The notes beneath the pieces are model-generated. The model saw only the letters and a program-made list of their open reading frames with translations. It did no database searches and was not told the DNA's origin. A stretch of DNA of 34,023 nt, from assembly GCA_903869365.1 (NCBI GenBank), contig CAIPYV010000012.1, forward strand, positions 1 to 34,023. The letters run 5' to 3'. Each line of letters starts with the position of its first letter. Positions within the stretch are counted from its first letter, which is position 1. A program made the translations under genes and the position numbers. This stretch comes from an uncultured Chlorobiaceae bacterium. Its GTDB lineage: Bacteria > Bacteroidota > Chlorobiia > Chlorobiales > Chlorobiaceae. Positions 26,985 to 34,023 of this stretch are shown piece by piece.

Positions 26985-28925
26985 TCATGCATCTGCAGCA
27001 ACACCACGATATTTCACAGCTACCATGGTAATATCATCAGATTGTGGAGCACCATTGGCATAGTGTGTCACTTCAGCTCGAATACAATGAATCATGGCAG
27101 CAATTTCTTCTCCAGAGACGTTTTTCACTGCCTGCAGCAGTCTGGACTCTCCGTAAAGCTCCTCTTCAGGATTTTTAGCCTCGGTCACTCCATCTGTATA
27201 GAGAAACAGAGTCTCACCCGGCTGCAAGGTGATGCGCTCGGTTTCATAAACTGAATCAAGGATGGGTCCGAGTACAAAACCACTTTTCAGTGAAAGATAG
27301 CGTATTCCCCCTGAATCCAGGATCACTGGAGGATTGTGGCCTGCATTGGCAAAACGCACCTCTCCGCTTCTGGTGTCAAGAATGGCGCAGAATACGGTAG
27401 CAAACATACAGCTCTCATTATCAGCGGCCAGAATGTTATTGACACAGGAAAGGATCTGGTCAGGCTCTCCCAGACGCTGTCCTTCTGACTTCAACAGGGT
27501 CTTTGCCACCATCATATAAAGAGCGGCCGGTACCCCCTTGTCAGCCACATCTGCAATAAGGAAACAGAGATTGTTGGCATCAATAAAAAAGAAGTCGTAA
27601 AAGTCGCCTCCGACCTCTTTTGCAGGATCCATCGAGGCAAAAATATCGAATTCGGGACGATCCGGAAATGCGGGAAAGAGGCGAGGCAACAGACTGGCCT
27701 GAATATCAGTAGCCACTTTTAGCTCGCTCTGGATGCGCTCCTTGGCTGCGGTTGTCTCGGTCAGATTTCTGATATACTCCTTCAAGGAGCTAATCATCGC
27801 CTGAAAGGAGGTGGTGAGAACCCCGACTTCATCATGAAAACGCACCAAGGGAAGTTCTACGTCAAAATTCCCGGAAGCCATCACCTTTGTTGCTTCTGCG
27901 AGCGATCGAAGTGGTTTTGTGATTGAAGTGGCAATGAAAAAGACCGCAATGGTCAAAAGCAGAATTCCGGCCATTCCCATGGCAACCATGGTCAAGCTCA
28001 GCTGTCGTACATTTTCGAGCAGCTCCGCTTCAGGAAAAACAACGGCCAGAGTCCATCCTGTCGAACGTATCGGAGCATAATACATCCAGCTTTTAACACC
28101 TACCAGACTCGTGTAAAGAATAAAGCCAGACTCTCCCCTGACCATCTTTTTGCCGATTTCTCGAAGGGAAGAGTCATGCCGCGACTCTGCAATACTGAAA
28201 AAGGTCTCATTCATGACAGCATGCTTCAGCGGATGAGCAAGCACCATCCCGTTGCGGGAAAGAAGTGCGGCATAACCGGTCTTGAGAATTTTGACGGAAG
28301 AGATGAGTGAGGTCAGTGAGTCGAGAGGAATGTCTACCCCCACAATCCCCTTGAGATGCCTTGTCCCTCCGATCTCCTCATAAAAAGGTACTGAACAGGT
28401 TGCCATCGGAATATTGCCACCACCCTCATCGAAATAGGGTTCACTCCATTCCGTTTTACCCAGCTCGCGAGGAATCTGATACCAGTCCCAGTAAAGGTAT
28501 GGTACATACTGGTACGATTTTTCCAGGCGGATGAAGGTGATTTTTTCTCTTTCCCTGCAGTAATAGGGAGCATAGAGGCGATGTGCGCGACTGAATGCGT
28601 AAGGTTCAAAAGCTACGCCCGAACCAGATATCCCGGGATTCTCCGCGACGGTCGACCTGATCAGGGAAAGAAGCTCCTTTTCGGTATATCGGCCTGTCTC
28701 AATTGATCGGGCCACGCCTTCCGTCACTTTTGTAACAGACATCAGCTTGCTCTCCACCCGATTGACCAATGACATGGCAAGGTTACGGGCATTACTCTCC
28801 AGCTCATGTTCCAGAATGAGACGTGACTGGTAATAGTTATACCCGAGCGTCACGGCAAAAATAAGCACGCTGCAGAGCGAGATCACAAGAATAAGCTTAA
28901 AAACTATGCTTTTATTGCCCAGCAT
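26985..28925 (-). CDS. Membrane RsbU-like PP2C phosphatase with periplasmic Cache sensor and HAMP
   Basis: The 646-aa protein has membrane segment 1 (about 9-29), a large periplasmic dCache-type sensor (about 35-300, with YWDWYQIPRE, GKTEWSEPYFDEGGG and GIVGVDIPLDSL), membrane segment 2 (about 309-334), HAMP (about 335-390), a short coiled linker, and a SpoIIE/PP2C domain (about 425-640). Metal-binding aspartates are visible in VGGDFYDF, IADVADKG, YTDGVTEA and SDDITMV. The expected job is to dephosphorylate the STAS protein when an extracellular ligand binds. The ATG at 28925 is chosen because a perfect AGGAGG lies 4 nt upstream; a longer frame to 28949 exists. The gene overlaps the upstream binding-protein gene by 14 bp. 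Confidence 0.95.
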   Translation of the reverse strand: MLGNKSIVFKLILVISLCSVLIFAVTLGYNYYQSRLILEHELESNARNLAMSLVNRVESKLMSVTKVTEGVARSIETGRYTEKELLSLIRSTVAENPGISGSGVAFEPYAFSRAHRLYAPYYCREREKITFIRLEKSYQYVPYLYWDWYQIPRELGKTEWSEPYFDEGGGNIPMATCSVPFYEEIGGTRHLKGIVGVDIPLDSLTSLISSVKILKTGYAALLSRNGMVLAHPLKHAVMNETFFSIAESRHDSSLREIGKKMVRGESGFILYTSLVGVKSWMYYAPIRSTGWTLAVVFPEAELLENVRQLSLTMVAMGMAGILLLTIAVFFIATSITKPLRSLAEATKVMASGNFDVELPLVRFHDEVGVLTTSFQAMISSLKEYIRNLTETTAAKERIQSELKVATDIQASLLPRLFPAFPDRPEFDIFASMDPAKEVGGDFYDFFFIDANNLCFLIADVADKGVPAALYMMVAKTLLKSEGQRLGEPDQILSCVNNILAADNESCMFATVFCAILDTRSGEVRFANAGHNPPVILDSGGIRYLSLKSGFVLGPILDSVYETERITLQPGETLFLYTDGVTEAKNPEEELYGESRLLQAVKNVSGEEIAAMIHCIRAEVTHYANGAPQSDDITMVAVKYRGVAADA

Positions 28926-29943
28926 TATTCCTCCTGGTAAATGTGGCATAGTCGGGAAAACGTTTAATCAGACCTTCACGCTGCATTGCACCTCCAACTG
29001 CTTCATAATCGAGCCTGTTGAGAGTGCCAAATGATCCCTTGCCGCTGACCGGCTCAACAAGATCCCGCATGCGGTCAAGCATCCATTTCTGGTGAATTCT
29101 ATTGGCAGGTACCTGAGCCTGGTGCATATACTTGATGACGATATCAAGCGCTTCATCAGGATGAGCAAAAGCGTACTGCCACCCCTCCAGTGAAGCCTTG
29201 ACAAAAGCATTTACCAGAGCAGGATCCTTGTTTATGGTTTGTTCCAGAGTATAAAGTCCATCTTCCGGAAATTTCATGCCCTGCTCACTGAGAAAAACGG
29301 CATTCAGCTGATCAGGATCCACTCCGGCGTTGAGAATGACATGATACTCGTTGTACCACATGGCTGAGGTGACATCAATGCCTCCACGCAGAAAAAGATT
29401 TACGGTATGGGAGAGAGGAATTTCCCTGACCTTGATACCGCGTTGTGCAAATAAGGTGCGAGGCGGGATAGAAAGCTCTTCTCCCCACAACCCGACCTTC
29501 TTTCCTTTCATATCCTCAAGTGTTCTTATGCCGCTGGATTTTCTGGAAATCAGCATCATGGAGGAACGCTGGATAATTTGCGACACATTCACAAGTTTTG
29601 TACCAGCAAAACGATGATGAAGGGCCGTGGTGAGCCAGAGAACAGCAAAATCAGCCTGGCCGTTTTTCAATGACTGTGCGGGAGAGTGACCTGCGCCACC
29701 TTTGAGAATGGTCAAGTCAATACCATGGCGGGCATAAATACCTTTATCGAGAGCCACATAGTATCCCGCAAACTGTGACTGAGGACTCCAGAGGGGAATA
29801 AGTGATGCTTTTTTGAGAGAAGTTCCGGCCAAGACGGGTCGGGTATACCAAGAATTTATCAACAACATCACAAGAATTCCCAAAAAAGCTGCTAATGATT
29901 GCCGTTGTCTTGAGCTCTTGCGCATCATCGTCATCATGAGCAT
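28912..29943 (-). CDS. NMT1/ThiY-like periplasmic binding protein
   Basis: A 343-aa protein with a signal or anchor segment (about 16-33), then an NMT1/THI5-like type II binding fold: LWSPQSQFAGYYVALDKGIY, GGAGHSPAQSLKNGQADFAV, MKGKKVGLWG and MWYNEYHVILNAGV. Relatives bind pyrimidine precursors, taurine-like or nitrate-like compounds. No matching permease is present, and the gene is translationally coupled to the RsbU-like phosphatase, so it may feed a sensor instead of a classical importer. AGGAG at 29953-29957 lies 9 nt before the ATG at 29943 and supports this start. It is the first gene of the roughly 10-kb operon. Confidence 0.9.
   Translation of the reverse strand: MLMMTMMRKSSRQRQSLAAFLGILVMLLINSWYTRPVLAGTSLKKASLIPLWSPQSQFAGYYVALDKGIYARHGIDLTILKGGAGHSPAQSLKNGQADFAVLWLTTALHHRFAGTKLVNVSQIIQRSSMMLISRKSSGIRTLEDMKGKKVGLWGEELSIPPRTLFAQRGIKVREIPLSHTVNLFLRGGIDVTSAMWYNEYHVILNAGVDPDQLNAVFLSEQGMKFPEDGLYTLEQTINKDPALVNAFVKASLEGWQYAFAHPDEALDIVIKYMHQAQVPANRIHQKWMLDRMRDLVEPVSGKGSFGTLNRLDYEAVGGAMQREGLIKRFPDYATFTRRNNAGQ
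28930..28935 (-). promoter_or_regulatory. Perfect Shine-Dalgarno deciding the phosphatase start
   Basis: AGGAGG on the minus strand, 4 nt before the ATG at 28925 and inside the end of the upstream coding frame. Strong ribosome sites are rare in this window, so this one supports coupled translation of binding protein and phosphatase. Confidence 0.8.
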
Positions 29944-30213
29944 CTCAGTTCACTCCTTTATGGACAGGCCCGGTGGATGGCATTCATGCACTCAAAGTCC
30001 CGGCCAATCTTTCATTGCTGGTGCAGAGTCCGATTCTCTCAATATATTTGAAGGAAGTGCCGGAAAAAAATAATTCCTGTTTCTTTTGCAACGTCCGATA
30101 TCGGCACAGTGTTTTCATCTGTCCCGTTTTTATACTCTACAGGAAAAAAAATCGCCAGCTGTGAACGGAGAGACAGCTTACAACAGAGAGCCGACGTAGC
30201 GTTTGCGCAACCC
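29944..30213. other. Intergenic region, 270 bp
   Basis: It holds the HU-gene terminator (30144-30178) and must contain the promoter of the transporter/partner-switch operon. I see no convincing promoter match and no gene; the open plus-strand frames here look like chance. Confidence 0.6.
30144..30178 (-). terminator. Intrinsic terminator of the HU-like gene
   Basis: On the minus strand, AGCTGT (30178-30173) and ACAGCT (30162-30157) form a stem with a 10-nt loop, followed by GGCGA and a run of eight T (30151-30144). It lies 36 bp past the HU stop codon and separates that gene from the downstream operon. Confidence 0.75.
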
Positions 30214-30522
30214 CTATTCAGTGCTGGCTTTCAGGCTGTCGGTCACGGCATGCTTGAACTCCTTCGAGATCTTGAATGCCGGCACTTTTTTAGCATCTAC
30301 CGCCACTTTTTCTCCTGTTCTCGGATTTCGTGCATCTCGAAAATTCTTGTGCCGGATATTGAACGAACCGAAACCCCTTATTTCTATTCTTTTTCCTGCT
30401 TTCAGAGAATCAATGATACTTTCAAAAAAGGCATCAACCACAGATTCTGTTTCATACTTCGTCAAGCCCGTTTTTCCAGAAATGGAATTGACAAGATCAG
30501 CTTTTGTTGTTGTAGTTCCCAT
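30214..30522 (-). CDS. HU/IHF family DNA-binding protein
   Basis: A 102-aa protein with the HU fold: TKADLVNSISGKTGLTKYE at the N-terminus, GKRIEIRGFGSFNIRHK at the turn, and the DNA-binding arm with ARNPRTGEKVAVDAKKVPAF. The arm proline in RNPRTG is present. It is slightly longer than standard HU (about 90 aa) because of a short C-terminal tail. HU and IHF subunits cannot be separated with confidence from this view. It has its own terminator and is probably monocistronic. No obvious ribosome site precedes the ATG. Confidence 0.94.
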   Translation of the reverse strand: MGTTTTKADLVNSISGKTGLTKYETESVVDAFFESIIDSLKAGKRIEIRGFGSFNIRHKNFRDARNPRTGEKVAVDAKKVPAFKISKEFKHAVTDSLKASTE

Positions 30523-30615
30523 GGTGATAGTGAGTTAAGCGTTATGATGCACGAAGTGGAGAATATCTTAACGTTTTAAATCAATAACCGTTCCCGTGAA
30601 AGTGATTGAGCAACT

Positions 30616-31671
30616 CTACTTCGCCAACAGAGGATAATCCATATAGCCTGCTACACCGCCGGAAAAGAACGTATCTGGCTGAGGTTCGTTGAGCGCTGCA
30701 TTCAGAAGAAAGCGCTCTGGAAGATCAGGATTGGCAATAAATAAAACACCAAAAGATACGGCATCCGCTTCCCCGCAGGCAAGCAGCTGTTCAGCTTCCT
30801 CTCTTGTGAGACCTTCGTTGGCTATATAAACACCACCAAACGCTTTTTTGAGTTCAGGTCCCAGCCGATCTTCTCCAAGATGTTCGCGGACAAAGATGAA
30901 CGCAATCTTGCGCTTGCCAAGTTCGCGCGCGATAAAGCCGAAGGTTGCCGCCGGATTGGAATCCCCCATCGATTGTGTATCACCGCGCGGTGCCAGATGC
31001 ATGCCGACACGACCAGCTCCCCACACTGAGATCACGGCATCGGTCACTTCGAGCATCAGACGGCTGCGATTTTCGATGGAACCGCCATATTGATCGTTGC
31101 GTTTATTCGTACTGTCCTGTAAAAACTGGTCGAGCAGATAGCCGTTGGCGCCATGGATTTCAACAGCATCGAAACCTGCTTCCATTGCGTTCTCAGCACC
31201 CTTGCGAAAGGCCTCGACAATACCAGGAATCTCCTCAAGCTCAAGAGCCCGAGGAAGCGGGTAGGGTACCGACTTATCCAACAGCCGGACATGACCTTCC
31301 GCCGCAATGGCACTTGGGGCTACGGGCTGGGCTCCATCGAGATACCAGGGGTGAGAGATGCGCCCGACATGCCATAACTGCAGGAGTATTCTCCCCCCAG
31401 CTTGGTGCACCGCATTGGTAACAAGCTTCCACCCTTCGATCTGCTCGCGGGACCAGATACCCGGAGTATCGGGGTAGCCTACTCCCATTGGCGTAACCGA
31501 AGAAGCTTCCGCCAAGATAAGTCCTGCCGAGGCGCGCTGGACGTAATACTCGGCCATCAGCTGATTGGGTATGCGTCCCTCGCTTGCCCTGCAGCGCGTC
31601 AATGGAGCCATCAGGATGCGATTAGGCAGAACGAGGTCACCGACTTTCAATGGACTGAACAGATATGACAT
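30616..31671 (-). CDS. Old Yellow Enzyme family flavin oxidoreductase (NemA-like)
   Basis: A 351-aa FMN-dependent ene-reductase with the usual features: LFSPLKVGDLVLPNRILMAPLTR at the start, the substrate-binding pair His/Asn in EIHGANGYLLDQFLQD, NDQYGGSIENRSR, and VSFGVLFIANPDLPERF near the C-terminus. It resembles N-ethylmaleimide and xenobiotic reductases, which reduce activated alkenes with NAD(P)H. AAAGGGA lies about 10 nt upstream of the ATG. Base and codon use look more GC-rich than its neighbours, and the gene stands beside an insertion sequence and gene debris, so acquisition by transfer is plausible but unproven. Confidence 0.95.
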   Translation of the reverse strand: MSYLFSPLKVGDLVLPNRILMAPLTRCRASEGRIPNQLMAEYYVQRASAGLILAEASSVTPMGVGYPDTPGIWSREQIEGWKLVTNAVHQAGGRILLQLWHVGRISHPWYLDGAQPVAPSAIAAEGHVRLLDKSVPYPLPRALELEEIPGIVEAFRKGAENAMEAGFDAVEIHGANGYLLDQFLQDSTNKRNDQYGGSIENRSRLMLEVTDAVISVWGAGRVGMHLAPRGDTQSMGDSNPAATFGFIARELGKRKIAFIFVREHLGEDRLGPELKKAFGGVYIANEGLTREEAEQLLACGEADAVSFGVLFIANPDLPERFLLNAALNEPQPDTFFSGGVAGYMDYPLLAK

Positions 31672-31911
31672 ATATTATTTCCCTTTAGAACAACACGTTA
31701 ATTTTATAAAATACAGTAATTCGTTCAGTTTTTCAAGAGCCCAACCCTGTCCAGCGCCATGAAAAGGTGTTTTCACAAAAACATACCTTGCTTCACCAAC
31801 CCCGGTTTTTATGGATTACAGAAATGATACAAATGGGTTCGTTTTGTAAAATTGATTTCACCGAACAATAAAAGCCGTCACAACATCAGTGGCTATGAAA
31901 ATAAGACAAAA

Positions 31912-32056
31912 TTAATCCATGATCTTCACAATGCAACTGTCATACCATTCATCCGGAGATATCTTATTCAATATCATTGTATTCAATATCACGCTCAAAC
32001 TGCTCAGCGATATAGCCAAGATAACTCTGGCGATAATCAAAATGTCCGCCACTCAT
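31912..32056 (-). pseudogene. Fragment of a small MSGGHFDY-type conserved hypothetical gene
   Basis: From the ATG at 32056 the minus strand encodes MSGGHFDYRQSYLGYIAEQF and ten more residues, then a stop at 31964. A good Shine-Dalgarno (AGGAG, 32065-32069) lies 8 nt upstream. The opening matches a widespread small hypothetical family starting MSGGHF[DN]Y. Just before the stop, GATATTGAATA is repeated 15 bp apart, and the +1 frame continues as NKISPDEWYDS to a stop at 31912. This suggests a duplication or frameshift that broke the gene. I recall the family from memory, so a search is needed. Confidence 0.5.
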
Positions 32057-32103
32057 CAGTTTATCTCCTGATTAATTTACGACTATTGATGTCCATCTGT
32101 AGT

Positions 32104-32199
32104 TTACTCTCCCATCCTTGTTATTGCCTGATCATACCATAAGAGCAGTTTTGGATATTCTTCGAGAACGTTATTTGGGATTTTATCCGCGCCTGACAT
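32104..32199 (-). CDS. Possible 31-aa small ORF or gene remnant
   Basis: An ATG-started frame encoding MSGADKIPNNVLEEYPKLLL and eleven more residues on the minus strand, 47 bp upstream of the MSGGHF fragment. The composition is protein-like with a helical look. No ribosome site is clear and I recognise no family. It may be the tail of a broken gene. Confidence 0.25.
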   Translation of the reverse strand: MSGADKIPNNVLEEYPKLLLWYDQAITRMGE

Positions 32200-32287
32200 G
32201 AAAGGCTATCATTCAATCACATAGCAAAGCTTACCTGCTACCCTGACTTCATACATGAAAACCTGCAAACCCAATAAAGACGGGGGT

Positions 32288-34023
32288 GTGCCTTTAAAAC
32301 AAGGCACTACAATGCAGTAATTCCAAAGAGCATTATTACATCAAAAACGGTGTCGCACTGAGTTTTTTACCCATGACCTGATAGATTTTCTGTGCATGCA
32401 AAGTGGGTTTTGACGGGATACCATACCGGTTTCCATTAGTCTTGTGGATGAGGATACTCTGCTGCACATGCACCAGTTCATTTCGGATGATTTCCGGCGA
32501 CAGTGGTTGGTATTGCAAATTTACCCGGTATGATAAATGACGGATGCAGACCAGCGCCATAAAACAGAGGGCAACATGCGCCTGAATTCGTCTTGGCGTC
32601 CAATGATAGATCGGACGGACTCGTAGATCATGTTTGGTTAACCGGAATGATTCTTCGATCTGCCACAATCCATGGTATTGCTCAAAGGCTTCTTTTGCTG
32701 GCATTTTTTGAACATTGGTGATGACTCCATGCAGCCCATCCCACTTTTCGGCGTACCTGATTTTTTCTTCATCAATCTTCACCGATTGCTGATTCTCTAT
32801 CTTCAGATATTTCCGATAGGAATTGTTACTGAGAAACGATTCAGGATTTTTCGATTTATTAATTTTCTTCTGCATTTTGACCAGCGCTTTTTGGCGGTCA
32901 TGCGCATCTTTTTTTGCCCGTTTTTCCGTGTAGTTAACCAACAGTCGCCGTTCTCCCGGCAATGCTATCTCTTTGAACAGCATCTTATCTCCCTGCTGAT
33001 AACTTGCTTTATCCAGAATCTGCTTCTTGATGCTTTCTGGCTGACTCTTCAAGCGGGCGGCAACGATGTACTGCTTTTTACTTTGCTCTAGCAGATCAAG
33101 GTTATCCTTCGAGAGTAATCCGCTATCGGCGACAAACACCACACGGTCAACCTCAGCCATGCTTTCCAGATGCGCTATGGCATCCTTGAGTGTATGGCCT
33201 TCCCAAGTTGCTCCGTTATAGAGCCGGTATCCAAGCGGAAGTCCTTGCCTGGTCACCATCATGGCCAATAACACTTGGGTAGACTCAAAATACAGGGTCG
33301 TGCAGTCATAAAAAACAACATCAATTTTCTCGGCGAACAATCCCCTCGCCGCATCCCATGCCTTCTTTTGGATCAATTCCAGACTTTGTTCATCGATATA
33401 ATCCAACGTCCGGTACACTGCACTCAAATCAAGTTTAACGCCGAAGTCACGTTCCAGATCGATGACGCTTTTGCGTTTGCTTGCTGGATTGGCAATTCTG
33501 GCCATCACCAGATGTTTGATCGTTTTGGCTGTCTTTACCTGTCGTAAGGGATCACCAACCACCCGGTCAAAACCAAGTTCATCAAATAACTGGCCATAAA
33601 TCTCATGGATGCCGACCACCACACGGTTTTCTTCCCGAAGCTGTTTCAGGTCAACCCGCAACGGCTTATCTGGCGACAAGTCGGCCTTTTTTCGTCCCTC
33701 GATAGTCATTCGAGCCAATTCATCAGGACGGAAGAGTGCCGGAGCTGATTGTTCCTCAAGGCCTGCCTTGATAAACTCGGCTAACTCTTTCATTTTCACC
33801 AGTTCTTCGTCATTCATGGCAATACCGACATGACGGACAATACGCTGAGTGACCTTATCGCCTATGCGTTCACTGGCAACAATCTGTACGGATTGCCTCG
33901 GTGAAAACGGAGTTGATTTGACACGCACGAACATGGAGCATTCTGATAAAATGAGAAATACTTTACCAGAAAAATACAAAATAAAAACGAAAAATCAAAT
34001 AATATATTTCATTAGGCACTACA
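32288..34023 (-). mobile_element. IS1634-type insertion sequence, right end at or beyond window edge
   Basis: A transposase gene fills most of this span. Near the left end, GTGCCTT (32288-32294) and AAGGCAC (32301-32307) form a small hairpin. The right edge ends in AGGCACTACA, whose reverse complement shares GTGCCT with the left side, so short imperfect terminal inverted repeats are possible. The exact ends are not fixed because the window stops there. No target duplication can be judged. Confidence 0.5.
32336..33934 (-). CDS. IS1634/IS4-group DDE transposase, with probable short internal deletion
   Basis: I start at the second in-frame ATG (33934, MFVRVKSTPFSPRQSVQIV), as is usual for this group; an upstream ATG at 33979 adds an unrelated leader. 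This gives 532 aa. The DDE residues are visible as VVFYDCTTLYFES (Asp about 210), VVFVADSGLLS (Asp about 270) and YHGLWQIEESFRLTKHDLRVRP (Glu). Between YFES and VLLAMMV, relatives that I recall carry about 15-20 extra residues with a GxSKD-like motif. Here the two segments are nearly joined (YFESTQVLLAMM), so this copy may be internally deleted and inactive. There is no other frameshift. Confidence 0.88.
   Translation of the reverse strand: MFVRVKSTPFSPRQSVQIVASERIGDKVTQRIVRHVGIAMNDEELVKMKELAEFIKAGLEEQSAPALFRPDELARMTIEGRKKADLSPDKPLRVDLKQLREENRVVVGIHEIYGQLFDELGFDRVVGDPLRQVKTAKTIKHLVMARIANPASKRKSVIDLERDFGVKLDLSAVYRTLDYIDEQSLELIQKKAWDAARGLFAEKIDVVFYDCTTLYFESTQVLLAMMVTRQGLPLGYRLYNGATWEGHTLKDAIAHLESMAEVDRVVFVADSGLLSKDNLDLLEQSKKQYIVAARLKSQPESIKKQILDKASYQQGDKMLFKEIALPGERRLLVNYTEKRAKKDAHDRQKALVKMQKKINKSKNPESFLSNNSYRKYLKIENQQSVKIDEEKIRYAEKWDGLHGVITNVQKMPAKEAFEQYHGLWQIEESFRLTKHDLRVRPIYHWTPRRIQAHVALCFMALVCIRHLSYRVNLQYQPLSPEIIRNELVHVQQSILIHKTNGNRYGIPSKPTLHAQKIYQVMGKKLSATPFLM

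Larger units (their letters stand above)
31672..32335. other. Gene-poor region, 664 bp, with small-gene debris
   Basis: There is no full-length gene. The minus strand has a truncated small gene (31912-32056) and a possible 31-codon frame (32104-32199). A plus-strand frame at 31852-32142 has poor composition and no ribosome site. The right end adjoins the insertion sequence. Confidence 0.6.

Noticed and set aside
31852-32142. 96-codon plus-strand frame before the insertion sequence
   Set aside because: Poor composition, no ribosome site, and antisense to the better-supported MSGGHF fragment.
32288-32307. Hairpin GTGCCTT/AAGGCAC as a certain terminal inverted repeat of the insertion sequence
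   Set aside because: The match to the right end covers only about six bases and the right boundary may lie outside, so I list the element without claiming exact ends.
1-34023. CRISPR arrays, tRNA or rRNA genes, prophage attachment sites
   Set aside because: I looked for regularly spaced repeats, tRNA-like cloverleaf ends and integrase genes and found none; the tandem protein repeats at 21558-26131 are coding duplications.

Overview
The window reads like a chromosomal piece of a green sulfur bacterium (Chlorobiales: Chlorobium, Pelodictyon or Prosthecochloris type). This is an inference. It rests on a plant/cyanobacteria-type carotene desaturase beside recR and ybaB, a split transketolase, moderate base composition, weak Shine-Dalgarno use and the general protein style. 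No rRNA or tRNA is present to confirm it.

Layout. 1-1785 (-): the 5' part of a PAS-PAS-PAS sensor histidine kinase that runs off the left edge. 2079-5497 (-): housekeeping group of carotene desaturase, recR, ybaB/ebfC and transketolase C-terminal subunit. 5573-6358 (+): ksgA/rsmA. 6678-15817 (+): a compact six-gene propionate/methylmalonyl-CoA operon with propionyl-CoA synthetase, methylmalonyl-CoA epimerase, a fused AccA-AccD-type carboxyltransferase, both methylmalonyl-CoA mutase subunits and the MeaB GTPase. It would take propionate to propionyl-CoA, methylmalonyl-CoA and succinyl-CoA, or run in reverse. No biotin carboxylase or biotin carrier is in the window. 15801-17042 (-): a UspA protein and an SPFH/stomatin protein. 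17159-19697: small hypothetical and secreted proteins, a cupredoxin-like protein that has lost copper ligands, and acetolactate decarboxylase.

19704-29943 (-) is the most unusual region. About 10 kb of tightly packed genes combine a polar-amino-acid-type ABC importer with a complete Rsb-type partner-switching set. In transcription order: an NMT1/ThiY-like binding protein; a membrane RsbU-like PP2C phosphatase with a periplasmic Cache sensor; a lipoprotein made of a solute-binding domain with its lobes in swapped order; a 1015-residue protein with three such permuted binding units fused to a permease; a shorter paralogue with one unit; an ABC ATPase carrying an extra C-terminal degenerate anti-sigma (GHKL) domain; a STAS anti-anti-sigma protein; and an RsbW-like kinase. 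The likely reading is a transporter physically and genetically wired to a phospho-switch, so that solute capture or transport reports to a cytoplasmic regulator. The output target (sigma factor or other) is not in the window.

30214-34023 (-): an HU/IHF-like protein with a clear terminator, an Old Yellow Enzyme family reductase, about 660 bp of small-gene debris, and an IS1634-type transposase reaching the right edge. That transposase appears to lack a short segment after its first catalytic aspartate.
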